A stretch of DNA of 64,000 nucleotides from Distichodus sexfasciatus (Eukaryota > Chordata > Actinopteri > Characiformes > Distichodontidae). Within the stretch, counting starts at the first letter, position 1. Every line of letters starts with the position of its first letter. Below the pieces are notes generated by a model, which worked only from the letters and a program-made list of their open reading frames with translations, ran no database searches and was not told the origin of the DNA. The stretch spans positions 1-64,000 of the forward strand of contig JAVGVS010000496.1 in the NCBI GenBank assembly GCA_032718565.1, in the 5' to 3' direction. Made by a program: the position numbers and the translations under genes. Positions 19,701 through 32,152 of this stretch are shown here, in pieces.

Positions 19701-20008
19701 ATCATGTGCTGTTTGACATGCCAACGCTCTTGTATTGTGGTTGGAATAAAGAGGGTTCGGGTGGAGTCGAGGGGGGTCCGATTTTATGTGGGGTTTTATT
19801 CTCATACAATTCAATGGACTGTGTTTTTAACTGACCCAACTCTGTTAGAGTCATTTTTTTTGGTGATACACTGTGGATGTTACTGATGTTGCGTAGAAAT
19901 ACAAAAACTAACTGTAACGGAGAATACAATCGTAAAAAATGCATATAAAAGGTAGGATAATAAACCAAAACAATAATAATTAACAAATAATAAATAGAGC
20001 TGGAAGCG

Positions 20009-20274
20009 GCAACAAGCAAGGTCCAAGCAAATGTCTCAAAAAGCAGCACAAACGCGGCTGATGCAGTAAGCGTCGAGGAAATAAGTCAGTGAGTTCGAAG
20101 TCAAAATTAATGCAAAAATTTTGCAAAAAAAAACTCTATGATGACATCACAGGAACTTATGTTCTAACAGTGACATTGTATAATTAGCGCCTTCCTGAAT
20201 CAGACTGCATACATTCATGAAGCGTTTTTAGCGCCCCTAGAGGTCAAAACGTGTCTTTCGGTTATAGGCCGATA
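20009..20274. mobile_element. Repeat family F, left part
   Basis: Matches 42531-42830 in phrases such as GGCAACAAGCAAGGTCCAAGC (GGCAACAAGTGAGGTCCAAGC there), AAAAAGCAGCAC and GATGCAGTAAGCGT. It then has AGCGCCCCTAGAGGTCAAAA, which recurs inverted near 45900. It is split by a family S SINE and resumes at about 20521-20585. The class is unknown and no coding frame is visible. Confidence 0.6.
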
Positions 20275-20520
20275 AAGTGAGTGAGTGTTTGTCAGTCACT
20301 GTGAACACACCACAGCACAGCACACAGTGCACCACAACCAAATGTGACCTCTGCATTTAACCCATCCGTGAGGGAGCAGTGGACAGCTAACAAGCGCCCG
20401 GGGAGCAGTGCTTGGGGACGGTACCTTGCTCATGAGTACCTCAGTGGTAACTTGACCGGCCCTGGATTCGAACCTGCGACCTTCTGATCAGGGGCGAACA
20501 CCCTACCCTAATAACTACGC
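20275..20520 (-). repeat. tRNA-derived SINE, family S, nested in family F
   Basis: A full copy with box B written GGATTCGAACC on the plus strand and the shared GGGAGCAGTGCTTGGGGACG phrase. It interrupts family F, so it inserted later. Confidence 0.85.
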
Positions 20521-20586
20521 CTACGTCTGCAAATTTCTGCTTTCTGCGACTTACGGTTCAAGCTGCACAATCCATTTAGTAGGACC

Positions 20587-20588
<2 letters not shown>

Positions 20589-20646
<58 letters not shown>
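20589..20646. repeat. (AAT)n microsatellite
   Basis: About 19 uninterrupted AAT units. Confidence 0.95.
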
Positions 20647-20648
<2 letters not shown>

Positions 20649-21969
20649 GAAAAAACTGAACAATTACAAGACCCCTAATAATGGCTTCAATTATTCTTGC
20701 AAAAATAATTCTTCAAGTAAAAATTAATGTAATGTAATGTAGCAAGAAGCTGAAACTTTTTACATAATCAGAAAAAAGTAATAATCTCTATAAATGATAT
20801 TTAGTTGCAATTTAAATGCAACATTATGAAATGTCTTCAGTTTTCTCTTAAAGAAAAAAATACAAATATAATTACTTTAAAATCATTTAAATACATATTC
20901 GTGTATGTATATTTAAATACAAAGACATAAATAATACGATTAAAATAAAATTCTTTGCTGAACAATTTAACTACAAGATACAATAAAAAAAATAATGGCT
21001 TTAGTTTTTCTTCTAAACAATGTAACAGCTTCTTCCAAATGAAAACCTCTTGTCAAATAAAAAGCGTTAATTTAATCGCAACAAGTTCACAACCTAAATC
21101 GAATTTTTTCGTCCTTTTGTCGGACTTCAAGCGAATCTCATCCCTCGTTACTTTTCATGTCCGGAACGGAGAGGCATATGCTTCTCATTGTCTAAAATCC
21201 CAGATGGGGATAATTGTCATTTGATTGTCATTTTCAGTTGAAACACCAATAAAAAGGCCATTAGAGGAGAAAAGCTGTTGGGCTGTAACATCAAATAAAC
21301 TCTTCCCTCCCCCGTCTTTCTTCTCCCCGCCAGCCTCGTTTCCTCGTCTTTCATCCCAGATCCTTCTCATTTATCACACCCCAAACGGGGTTTGAGGACG
21401 TTTGTGGGTGAGGCAGATTGGCCCTGGGCGGCGAGGACGGGACGGAGGCCAGCGCTGGAACTCGACTGACGGAAGTCGACTGTTCACAGCGAATTGTTTC
21501 TAACAAATGTTGATCGGAATGCCAGCGGGGAGGCTGAGGATCATGGTTTGCGAGAAAATGTTCTATTTTTCCGTTCCTCTACTTCTGGGGGAGTTCTTTT
21601 CACATAGGAAAAATGTGACAACACACACACACACACTCTTTTGGAGATGCACTGATGCACAAAAACAAGGCTGCAGTTGGTACAGGACGGTGCCCAGAGC
21701 TCAGCGGGTTGGCAGGAAAGGAGCAAAACAATTCAAAAGCCTTAACTAACCCGTTTAGCTTTTCGAGCCAGACTGTCAAAGTTTTTTCAAACAAATAGCA
21801 AGATCGGTTATGCGTTTGGCATCTCTGATTGTGCAGGGCGTACGACGGCTGCAAACAATGGCGGTTTCCTTCTGGCAGTGATGCTCGTTGCTCTGACTCA
21901 CGCAGATAAACCAGATCCCAGCGGTGTGACTGTGATTTCAGGGCAAATTATGCAGAACTTAAAACAGAG
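20647..21969. other. Intergenic DNA, partly CpG-rich
   Basis: AT-rich to about 21060, then more GC-rich and apparently unique from 21070 to 21480. No exon was recognised. A CA run lies near 21620-21637. Confidence 0.5.
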
Positions 21970-22025
21970 CGCGCGCGCACACACACAAAAACACACACAC
22001 ACACACATATATATACTGTATATAT
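21969..22025. repeat. (CA)n(TA)n microsatellite
   Basis: CGCG, CA and TATA runs follow each other. Confidence 0.85.
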
Positions 22026-22089
22026 CTGGTCCAACACACACTGGGGAGATTCCCTCATAAAGCTCAACCTCAGATCGGAAAAAGACCAC

Positions 22090-22620
22090 GAGGTTGTTTG
22101 CTAATTGCAGTGAACCCCAACGTTCGGAATGCTTGTGGCGTGAAGCTTATGAGAAAAGACGTGAAAGATTCAAATCGGCATCACGACCGAGTCCAACCGC
22201 TCCACATCCGCCAAGCCTACGGAGGGCCGAGGCACGAGTTGCAGTTCTCTCTCTCTCTCATTTCCCCCTCGTTATTTTGTGTAATAAACGGGGTGGAAAC
22301 GGCCGTTGCGTTTACATAGCGTGAGAATCCGTATTAAAAATATTGTTGGATCCAATGGGTTTGGAATGCGCAAAAAAGGGGGTCGAGCGGTTTCGGTGGG
22401 TTTGGGACGCCGGTGGTCAGCAGAAGGTCAGGACGGAGGCCGCGATGGCGCCGTGGTTAACGAAAAAGCATCATGACATCATGGCCCCAAGGTTTTCCTC
22501 CGCCGAGCTGCCGCGGGGGGAAGCGATACGGAAAAAAGAAAAACACGACCACACACGCACGCGCGCGCACACGTCAGAACCGCAGAGTGTTACTCGCGTC
22601 AGGAAGGTTGAGGGAAAAGA
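22090..22620. other. CpG-rich unique block
   Basis: GC-rich and non-repetitive apart from a CGCGCGCACAC run near 22556-22572. Open frames of up to 124 codons have no recognisable domains. Candidate regulatory DNA only. Confidence 0.28.
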
Positions 22621-25140
22621 GAGACTTTCAGAGAGAACAACAAAACATCTATTCCCCCTAATAGCTTCTAAATTGCTACCTCATTCTCTAAAACGCAACC
22701 TTTTACTATCAAGGTGACATGATTTATGTCCCTCTGCTCTGTATTTAAGTTATAATTTCTCAATTTTACTGTAACTATTTCGACTTCCATTACTTCATTC
22801 TCACGTCGTAGCGACCCTGATTTCCAGCCCACCAGCCGCCCTGAAATATCTTCTTTCAAAACCTCAAACTGACAAGTAAAAGGTCTTCAAGACTTAGTAC
22901 CTGAGACGCCTACTTACTTCAGACCAGTTACTCCACTGAGGTAAAAATGGTCTAAACTCCTGGACGAAATTCCCTCTAATTACGAAATTCCTTCGGCTAA
23001 AAAAAAAAAAAAGACGAAAATTGCTATTCATTTTTACATTTTCTCCTCTAATATTGAACAGTTATTACAAATGGCTAGAAATGACAAATCAAACCTTCAT
23101 GTCATCTGTATGAGTTCAACCACATCATCTCTATTAACATTTCACATTGCTCACTCTACCGGTAATGTGTCATCCTGAACACGGCATCACTTTCTAATAA
23201 AAGTTGCCGTACAAAATTGACAAAAATGACATCATTATATGTATTTATATATTTGTTACTTTATGTGGCTTATTTGCTCTTACTGTGGGAACTGGAGCCA
23301 CGTCGATCTGGTCTCTCTCGACTGAATAAAAAAAAAAATAGCAACACGCTTTAAAGAAAATGCTTCTAAATCAGCCCTTGTTACAGCTACTTTATTTGAT
23401 TTGTAATTTGTTTAAATATTAAATACAAAGACATTTTTGGAATGCATCTTAAAACAAAAACTCTGGTTGCATAAAAACTCCTGATTTTCTACCAGCTACT
23501 ATTCAGAAATATTCCTCCTCCTTTTTCCTATTAGTTTTCTTATAATATTAATGAAAAAATTGAGTGGGTTTTCAGTTAGTTGCCCTTTAATACTCTCTCA
23601 TCAGTTCTTTTTAAACCTACTACACTCTCAACTACTGCTGCAGCCATCGATTCGTTTTATAATCGAGGAATTTTTTTAATGGATTAACTGGAAAAAATGA
23701 TTATTTTTTCAACAGGCTTTTATTCCTGAATGTTCCTGTTTTTTAAAATCAAAATGAAACTCATTTGTTGCGCTTGTGTGTGTGTGTGTGTGTGTGAGAG
23801 AGAACGAGAAGGGTGCATGTTTGACAGCAGGAGTGTTTGTTCTGTCTATTACGCTAACAATTATTTACTTACAGAAAAACAAGAATTAAATGAACTAAAC
23901 GTGAATTACAGGAACATCAACCCTAGCCGTGAATGTCCACTCACATTGTCAACTATCCAACACCAGTAATCTTTAGTGTGTGTTTTCACTACTGTTCATC
24001 TCTATTAGCAATCACAACTCCCTGATCCCAGACTTGAAACGTTCTTTCCCTTTTTTTCCCCCTCTGGCATCGTTTCTGTTTCCTCCATCTCGCCTTATAG
24101 ACAGTAGTCTCGGCCGGTGTTGCCTTAATCGTGCCACTGAAAACGTGCATCGCCAATAAGCGTCCGTGTGAAACACAAGCAGAGCATGCTCTAGCGACTT
24201 TTTTTCAGCCCAAGCTCCCTGATCTCTGTCCTGGTGAAAGACGGGACAAAAAGGCAGCAAAAACAAAGATCTTTTGGTCAAATTGAGATGAGTATTTGTT
24301 TTTGTAGTTTAACATTTATTTTTTGTAGCACTGTTCCATGTTCAGTATAATAAGCCATATAAATAATTTGATATAAAGTACCTTCTGGACATTAGTAATT
24401 AATTTTACATTTCATTTTTGGTAATAAATTAACTGGCATATTATGTTGTTAGATACTTATTGAACTTAATTAATTATGTAATTATTTACTTTATTTATTT
24501 TACTTCATTTTTTATTTTTGTTATTTTGTTACCTTGGTTAATGCCTACTCCAATTACATGGTTATCTGTTTGTTTGTTTGTATTGGAAACTTTAATAAAT
24601 AAATCATATATTTAAAATTTTTTTACAGCTAACAATAAACTAAAGAGTAAGAATACAAATATATCCATAAAATCATCTTCTAAGGTTTGACCGTACATGT
24701 GCATATTACAGTAGAAACTGTATGTATGTACAGTGCAGTGTGCGTTGTTGCAGAACGAACAAACACACAGATGTGTGGCACATAAGCACTCAGCATTACC
24801 TGTATTTTGAGAGTTTAAAATGTGCTTAAAATGGGCAAGTTCAGGTTCAAAATTCTATGTAATAATTTATTTTTTTAAATTATAAAAACGGTAACGTTTC
24901 GTGAACAAAAACCTCAAATTTGCCCTTGATTTTTTTTTCCTAGCTCAGAATAAATCACTATTACTATTGTCATCTGTAATAACATTTCATTATGTGATTG
25001 CGGTGAAGTCAAAGTCAAAGTAAACTATACAGAGAGACGAGACGACGTGGCTCCAGTTTGCACAGTGCAACAAGAAACGGGGAGCAAAAAACAAATTTTA
25101 AACTAGAGGTAGAAGTAGAAAGAGAGACCATTTGGATGCA
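22621..25140. other. AT-rich intergenic DNA
   Basis: Mostly AT-rich. Includes a hAT-like fragment near 23640-23720 (CATCGATTCGTTTTATAATCGA wording), a TG/AG microsatellite at about 23776-23803 and a (TGTT)n tract near 24570-24581. No gene was seen. Confidence 0.55.
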
Positions 25141-25151
25141 GTATTAACATA

Positions 25152-25503
25152 TAGGGCTGGGTATCGTTGCTGATTTCCTGAATCGATTCGATTCCGATTC
25201 ACAAGGTCATGATCCGATTCAATACTCGATTCGATTCAATATTGATTTATTCAGAGATTTCTTTGCGTCAATACTAGTTTTGCGTGGTTATAAAATTAGG
25301 CCAGACGGTGATTTGAGCGGAGCAGCTTCAGTCATGGCTCTATTTGGTTTGGGTTTCACGTTTTTATAGCTCTCCTTGCGCGGTCGCGAGAAGTAGTGCG
25401 TAGCCGCAGGAAAAGATCGATCCGCGAATTTTTGAAGCGATATCGTATTTTTCAAACGAGAATCGATACTGATCGGTGAATCGATTTTTTGAACCCAGCC
25501 CTA
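25152..25503. mobile_element. hAT-like MITE, family G, intact ends with 8-bp duplication
   Basis: A 352-bp element from TAGGGCTGGGTATCG to GAACCCAGCCCTA. TTAACATA is repeated exactly at 25144-25151 and 25504-25511. The subterminal DNA is rich in ATCGATTCGATT. Non-coding. Confidence 0.92.
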
Positions 25504-25511
25504 TTAACATA

Positions 25512-26479
25512 CAAAAGTGGAAATCGACTTTTACACTGAATGTGCATTTTCAATATGAAAAAAATTTATATTCAGTCTATTAATAAACCAGTAACTCTTG
25601 AAAAGCATATTATTATCAGATTTTTATCTCTGACCGCTGCTCCTCCTACATCTTTTTGTTCCGGAAACATCATTCCAACTCTAAAACGTGGCATTCTTTA
25701 CGTGGTTTTGATGCATGCACTCGTTTGCGAGTTCTGTCCATTTTTTCATCTGTCTTTTCCTCCCCATAGACTTACAAAGAGCTCAAATTTCCATGTTTTA
25801 CTGCGCGGTGCCGTTCTTCACAAAGCCACCAATTTCGACGTCATTTGGGGGCCCACAAGCCTCTTCCTATATCTGTAACTGTCACGACCCGCACTCATCC
25901 TTTTGTCTCTCGTTTATTTTTCCCTAAAGGGAGCCATTCATTTTCTCCCATTAAGAATACAAGGGATTGGAGACTCGAACGTTTTCCTCAGCCTGTTTTC
26001 ACATGTCAGTCAACGCTGTACTGATGCCACCTCAGGCCACTTTACTGAACACACATCTCAATCCGTTTTAACCTGCACTCGTCTGTTTCTTGCTTTTATC
26101 ATCCCTTATTCTTTCTCCATTCACTTCAAAGTATTTTGGCCAAAGTCTTCCCACTCGGCCAGTTTTCAAGTCGCAGCGACAGAACTTGAGAAAACGCGCA
26201 TTTTCTTGCGGAAATGCATCTCTAGTTTTACTTACACTCCCTTAAATGTGTAATAGTAACTATTTAGAGCAAATCCACTTTCCCCTGAAACCCTTGAAAC
26301 AGGACATCACTGTATGACAAAAGTTGCCCTACAAAAATAATTTATGTGACTGACATTAAAATAAAATGTGGCAAACACAGGTTCTGTGACATTTTAGTAA
26401 AATTCTCAAAATATTCTGATATGAAAAATATGAAACAATATGAAAAGAATACTTGTTTTAAATAATCTTTGCAAGGCAT
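25512..26479. other. Intergenic DNA, nothing recognised
   Basis: Several open frames of 70-116 codons exist, but none resembles a known protein and no splice pattern is evident. Confidence 0.5.
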
Positions 26480-26950
26480 CTTTAAGGGCTGTGTCGTATA
26501 ACGAAATATATCAGATGAAATTAAAATGCCAATCTTTCACATTATGCTCAGATCGGCCTGCCAGTGCTCTCAGATCTACAGAGGTGCCACGGTTCGCCTT
26601 AAAGACACCTGACTACAGCGCTGTAAAAAGTGCCAGCTTTAACAGCTGTTTTAGTGCCGTTTGATCACAAGTTACTAGAGGTGTTCATCGGTGTAAAAAG
26701 CGCCAGTATACAGCGTGTCTCAAAAGACGATTTAAACGTCGTCAAAAACAGGTGTTTTACGGACAACTGGGTAAAAATGCGGACGAATTGTGCCACCTTC
26801 GGGATTCCATATGAGCACGTGCGGAGTGTTTCGAGTGACCGTGGAGCTCGGTGCGACCAGACATGAGATTTCGCTTGCGAAAGTTCCACTGAATTTGCAG
26901 AAAATGTACTAAATCGCGTTACATCTCGATTTTGGTCATATCACCCAGGC
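26480..26950. mobile_element. Repeat family H, copy 1 (hAT-like)
   Basis: Shares GCCTTAAAG, GTGTTTCGAGTGACCG-type and AAAGTTCCACTGAATTTGCAG wording with 49650-50275 in the opposite orientation and with the fragment at 47730-47815. It ends near a TCATATCACCCAGGCCT segment. Ends and duplications are not resolved. Confidence 0.5.
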
Positions 26951-27710
26951 CTGGCCTCCTTTAACCAGCTACTATTAATAAATATTCAAGCCTTCCTGTT
27001 TTTCTATTTCCATTACTGCTCTTAGTGGAATAAAATTAAGGGAATTAAGTATTAGACTACATCACGTTTCCAGGGTTTTAATCTACTGAATTATCCAACT
27101 TCACAAAGGAAATAAAATCACACAGTCGACGCAACACACTTCAAATATGCACAGATCTTTTTAAAGGCAAGATCTGACCGGTTGGAACAACTCTACTCCG
27201 CCACAACACACCTGATTCAACACCTCATCTACTTAACAAGTCCTCTGTGAGCACAACTACGTGTTTGAGTAGAAGAAAGGGTCAGGATTCCCCAGGAGCA
27301 GGACTCCGTTAACTCTTCGAATTGTCAGGCTGGAGTTGAAACCTTTACACACAGCAAGGAGAAACCTGCAGCTTTTTCTTCACAGCGCAATCCACCCAAA
27401 AGTGTCGAAATGTGATCGCATTAAGCGAGGCTCGATGCCCAAGTGCATCTGTGAGAACAAACTTCACCACGTTTCCATTTCACGCCAAGGCAGCTTCTGT
27501 CTAAAACGTGCTGCTAGAATGTAAAGTCTCTCTCCTTCGCGCTCTTTAACTCTCTCTCTCTCGTTCCTGCTTTCTTGGCAACGCCGACTGTAACGATCTG
27601 GGCCATCCCACCACAGAGAAGAAAGTCAAATAATAGCAAAATGACAAATTTGCCCCGCGGGTGCCAGTAGAAACAGAGCGGCCTGTCTGAAATGCCAGCA
27701 TGTACACACA

Positions 27711-27754
<44 letters not shown>

Positions 27755-27960
27755 CGCAGACCCCTTACCGCGGAGCCGGATCTAACCACCAGCTGTACTA
27801 ACACTCGTTCTCTGTGTGTGAGTGGGTGTTTAAAAGCCAGCTAAAGAGTATCCAAATATGCCTAAATGAGAACACCTAAACCCCGAGGTGTGACGATTCA
27901 CAAAAATTCGCTCACGACTACAAACGAACGTCATGTTCGGTTATGAAAATGTCTATATAA
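26951..27960. other. Intergenic DNA
   Basis: Contains a CT run (27708-27720) followed by a CA run (27720-27751). No gene was recognised. Confidence 0.55.
27708..27751. repeat. (CT)n(CA)n microsatellite
   Basis: Compound simple repeat. Confidence 0.9.
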
Positions 27961-28400
27961 GAGAAGCATATCAGGACCCGATAAGCGGCGGCAGCGGCGG
28001 CAGCGCTGGATCACATGTGTTTATACATATGCCACGTGTTTATGAAAAGCTGTGTGTGTTTTGTGTTAAGACTATATAGTGCCACACAACACTGCCAAGT
28101 CTACCTTAGCGCCCCGAGCCTTGGCCTGCAAAGGCCCGCCGCATACCAGCTCCGATCTGGGAGCATAACATCCCAAACCCATATGAACACATTTGGAATT
28201 CTTCGTCACGCTCGCCCGTACAAACACGACCGGCTTTCGCTCCGAGCGGCTCAGCGGAATATTTCGCATCAGCAGATCGGGCCGCTGCTTTACTGCTTTT
28301 CGGCTCTCGCTGCCGCTCCGAACTGAACTCCACGTAGCTAAACGAAAGCTGCTCCTCGTCTCCCGTTGCCGGTCCGAATCGTAGGAGGGTCTTTAGAGCA
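27961..28400. other. CpG-rich unique block left of the palindrome
   Basis: GC-rich and non-repetitive, with open frames of about 100 codons in both directions but no recognisable domain. Candidate conserved element by composition only. Confidence 0.25.
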
Positions 28401-28902
28401 TTCTTCTGTGAGACAAATTACTCAGATCTGCATAATTTTGCATGCTAAACCCAGATGTGCCACCCAGCAGGAATTAATGAGTTTTCAGCTGGCTGACATG
28501 TTTTCGCATGTGCTCGCGCTCTCGCTAAAAAAAAAAAAGTGGATGTTTTTAATGTAAACAGGTCTAAATCAAAAGTGCGATGTTTTTCTTGACTCACTCC
28601 TGGCTAATTTCTTACAGGTGTGTAAAGAGAAGACGTAGATATATGTAATGGTATAGCGGCGAGCACATGTTTAAGTCGTTCACACTTGCTAAATCAGTAA
28701 GTAAAAGTGGCGATAAATCACCGCGCCTGACACTGATTTATTCATGAGCTTTATGCTAACACACACGCTAAAAGTGCCGTTTGAATTGTCTATAAACTGT
28801 TGCTGCTGCTGTCTAAAAGATAAACAAAGATAAAACATTTTTTTAGTGTAAATTGACTTTCTACATGTAAAACGGCAGCGTATTTGTGTGATATATGCAC
28901 AC

Positions 28903-30495
28903 TGAATATATACGATGAACCTCAAAATGTGCACATGTATTTTTCAGAGCCCTTTCTTCAACGAAACGAGATAAAGCGTAAAACTGATGCAAAAAGGTGG
29001 TTTATCTGAACCACTTAATCTCCATCAGAGTTACAGGGACTACAGAAACAAGACAGGGCCCCACGCTGGGCGGGGCGCCAACACACCACAGGGGACCAGG
29101 GCAGTTTAGAGTCACCAATCAACCCATAACGCCCACTTCCGGACTGTGGGAGAAAACCCATGTGAACACAGAGAGAGCACTCAAACCCAAAGTCATCTGC
29201 GTCTGACCGACGTTTAGGTTTGCCCGATATTTTCAGCTGCTAGGCTACGCATTTATTGTATCAATACATGGGAAAGGTAGCGCTTGTGCCAGGCATGTCC
29301 GAAGTCTGAAGTGGGATTTTAGATGGTCCGCACCCTCTGTTTTGAAATGTATGGCATTATTTTGTGCCAAAATTCTGAGCATGCAGTCGATTTTTCGTGA
29401 GCACAATCTCGTGTTTTTGTGCTCGACTCTTTTAGTTACATTTGTTAAAACTAAAGGCCGCGTACTGACGCACTTAATAGTATAGGTAAGGCGCTCTTAG
29501 CATATTTTTTTATGCGGTATTACATGTCTCAGGAAATAGCCGGGGTGTCACACGTGCCGTATTTGACTTTTTCTTAAAATGTCGTGCACCTCACTTGAAA
29601 TGCTCCGCCCTCTCTCGACTGTGCTTTTGCGCTCGCTTGACATGACGCGAAAACTATGAACTATTGTGTTAAGTATAAGTAAAAATTCTGAGCTTGCAGT
29701 GGAACTTTAGCGAGCAAAATAACGTGTCTTTACACACTAAACTACGCCTGCGCTCGCGCCTGACTCTGCGGCTCTCCTTCATCTGCATCGGCAGGTATAA
29801 GCACGAAAACACTGCATATCGGCATCAGTCAGTATTTCCCCACGTCGGGCTTCTCTATTCATAAATCCTGCTTTCCGGCACACGCAATTTTGGATAAAAC
29901 GGCATATTTATGGGAAGTAAATGTAAAAAAGATTTCAAAACACTAAAAAGCAAATGTGAGCCTTTGATAAAGATATTTGCAGCCAGAGGCAGGACTTGGG
30001 GGCTCCCCAGGGTCACCGGTTCAGGTCCCGGACCAGTAAAGGTACCACTGAGGTACTTATGAGCAAGGTACTGCTCACCGGCTGCTGCTAAAGCTGCCCA
30101 CTGCTCTTTCACAGGCGGATGAAATGAAGATTTTGTATTTATTCAGATGGCAAATGTAGACTGAGACTCAATAACACTGACGAACACCAACCATAGCACC
30201 AGGCGAATTTCTGAACTGAGAAAACATGGCAAATAAACACAGGCCTAATCTATAGGAAAAAAAACACAACCCCAAGCAGTGCACAGCAAACCACTCCAAC
30301 AGAACATACACTAAGACAAATTCATATCTAAATTCCACACAAGAACAATGAAACTGTTTCTCAGTCTGCTACAAAGAAGTCTAATTAATACCAATTAATA
30401 ATGGTAAAATATGAAACAAATAATTACAAAATGAATAATGATCAAACAAATGTGTTGTTTATTATCATTATTCATTTTGTAATTATTTGTTGCAT
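28903..30495 (+). repeat. Left arm of a 1593-bp inverted repeat
   Basis: Each base pairs with position 61055 minus its own coordinate. Every segment I compared matches the right arm exactly, including two open frames translated identically from both arms. The left boundary is sharp: 28903 matches and 28902 does not. Inside are a LINE 3'-tail fragment (28997-29215), a family B hAT-like fragment (about 29215-29850) and a truncated family S SINE (about 30001-30118). Confidence 0.95.
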
Positions 30496-30509
30496 ATTTT
30501 ACCATTATT
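30397..30509. repeat. Nested 46-bp-arm hairpin at the palindrome centre
   Basis: 30397-30442 is the reverse complement of 30464-30509 with one mismatch, leaving a 21-base loop. A mirror copy, missing about 14 inner bases, lies in the right arm (30546-30658). The two hairpins flank an AAT run. Confidence 0.9.
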
Positions 30510-30512
30510 ATA

Positions 30513-30554
<42 letters not shown>

Positions 30555-30559
30555 TAAAA
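30496..30559. repeat. Palindrome loop with (AAT)n
   Basis: The 64 bases between the arms contain about 12 AAT units (30514-30553). Confidence 0.92.
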
Positions 30560-32152
30560 ATGCAACAAATAATTACAAAATGAATAATGATAATAAACAA
30601 CACATTTGTTTGATCATTATTCATTTTGTAATTATTTGTTTCATATTTTACCATTATTAATTGGTATTAATTAGACTTCTTTGTAGCAGACTGAGAAACA
30701 GTTTCATTGTTCTTGTGTGGAATTTAGATATGAATTTGTCTTAGTGTATGTTCTGTTGGAGTGGTTTGCTGTGCACTGCTTGGGGTTGTGTTTTTTTTCC
30801 TATAGATTAGGCCTGTGTTTATTTGCCATGTTTTCTCAGTTCAGAAATTCGCCTGGTGCTATGGTTGGTGTTCGTCAGTGTTATTGAGTCTCAGTCTACA
30901 TTTGCCATCTGAATAAATACAAAATCTTCATTTCATCCGCCTGTGAAAGAGCAGTGGGCAGCTTTAGCAGCAGCCGGTGAGCAGTACCTTGCTCATAAGT
31001 ACCTCAGTGGTACCTTTACTGGTCCGGGACCTGAACCGGTGACCCTGGGGAGCCCCCAAGTCCTGCCTCTGGCTGCAAATATCTTTATCAAAGGCTCACA
31101 TTTGCTTTTTAGTGTTTTGAAATCTTTTTTACATTTACTTCCCATAAATATGCCGTTTTATCCAAAATTGCGTGTGCCGGAAAGCAGGATTTATGAATAG
31201 AGAAGCCCGACGTGGGGAAATACTGACTGATGCCGATATGCAGTGTTTTCGTGCTTATACCTGCCGATGCAGATGAAGGAGAGCCGCAGAGTCAGGCGCG
31301 AGCGCAGGCGTAGTTTAGTGTGTAAAGACACGTTATTTTGCTCGCTAAAGTTCCACTGCAAGCTCAGAATTTTTACTTATACTTAACACAATAGTTCATA
31401 GTTTTCGCGTCATGTCAAGCGAGCGCAAAAGCACAGTCGAGAGAGGGCGGAGCATTTCAAGTGAGGTGCACGACATTTTAAGAAAAAGTCAAATACGGCA
31501 CGTGTGACACCCCGGCTATTTCCTGAGACATGTAATACCGCATAAAAAAATATGCTAAGAGCGCCTTACCTATACTATTAAGTGCGTCAGTACGCGGCCT
31601 TTAGTTTTAACAAATGTAACTAAAAGAGTCGAGCACAAAAACACGAGATTGTGCTCACGAAAAATCGACTGCATGCTCAGAATTTTGGCACAAAATAATG
31701 CCATACATTTCAAAACAGAGGGTGCGGACCATCTAAAATCCCACTTCAGACTTCGGACATGCCTGGCACAAGCGCTACCTTTCCCATGTATTGATACAAT
31801 AAATGCGTAGCCTAGCAGCTGAAAATATCGGGCAAACCTAAACGTCGGTCAGACGCAGATGACTTTGGGTTTGAGTGCTCTCTCTGTGTTCACATGGGTT
31901 TTCTCCCACAGTCCGGAAGTGGGCGTTATGGGTTGATTGGTGACTCTAAACTGCCCTGGTCCCCTGTGGTGTGTTGGCGCCCCGCCCAGCGTGGGGCCCT
32001 GTCTTGTTTCTGTAGTCCCTGTAACTCTGATGGAGATTAAGTGGTTCAGATAAACCACCTTTTTGCATCAGTTTTACGCTTTATCTCGTTTCGTTGAAGA
32101 AAGGGCTCTGAAAAATACATGTGCACATTTTGAGGTTCATCGTATATATTCA
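30560..32152 (-). repeat. Right arm of the 1593-bp inverted repeat
   Basis: Reverse complement of 28903-30495. It ends at 32152; base 32153 no longer pairs with 28902. It carries the same SINE, hAT-like and LINE fragments in reverse order. Confidence 0.95.

Noticed and set aside
20589..20646. CRISPR-like array or other spaced repeat
   Set aside because: All regular short repeats here are uninterrupted microsatellites without spacers.
29855..31200. Two identical 85-codon frames in inverted orientation
   Set aside because: They are mirror images of one SINE-containing segment in the two palindrome arms, not a duplicated gene.
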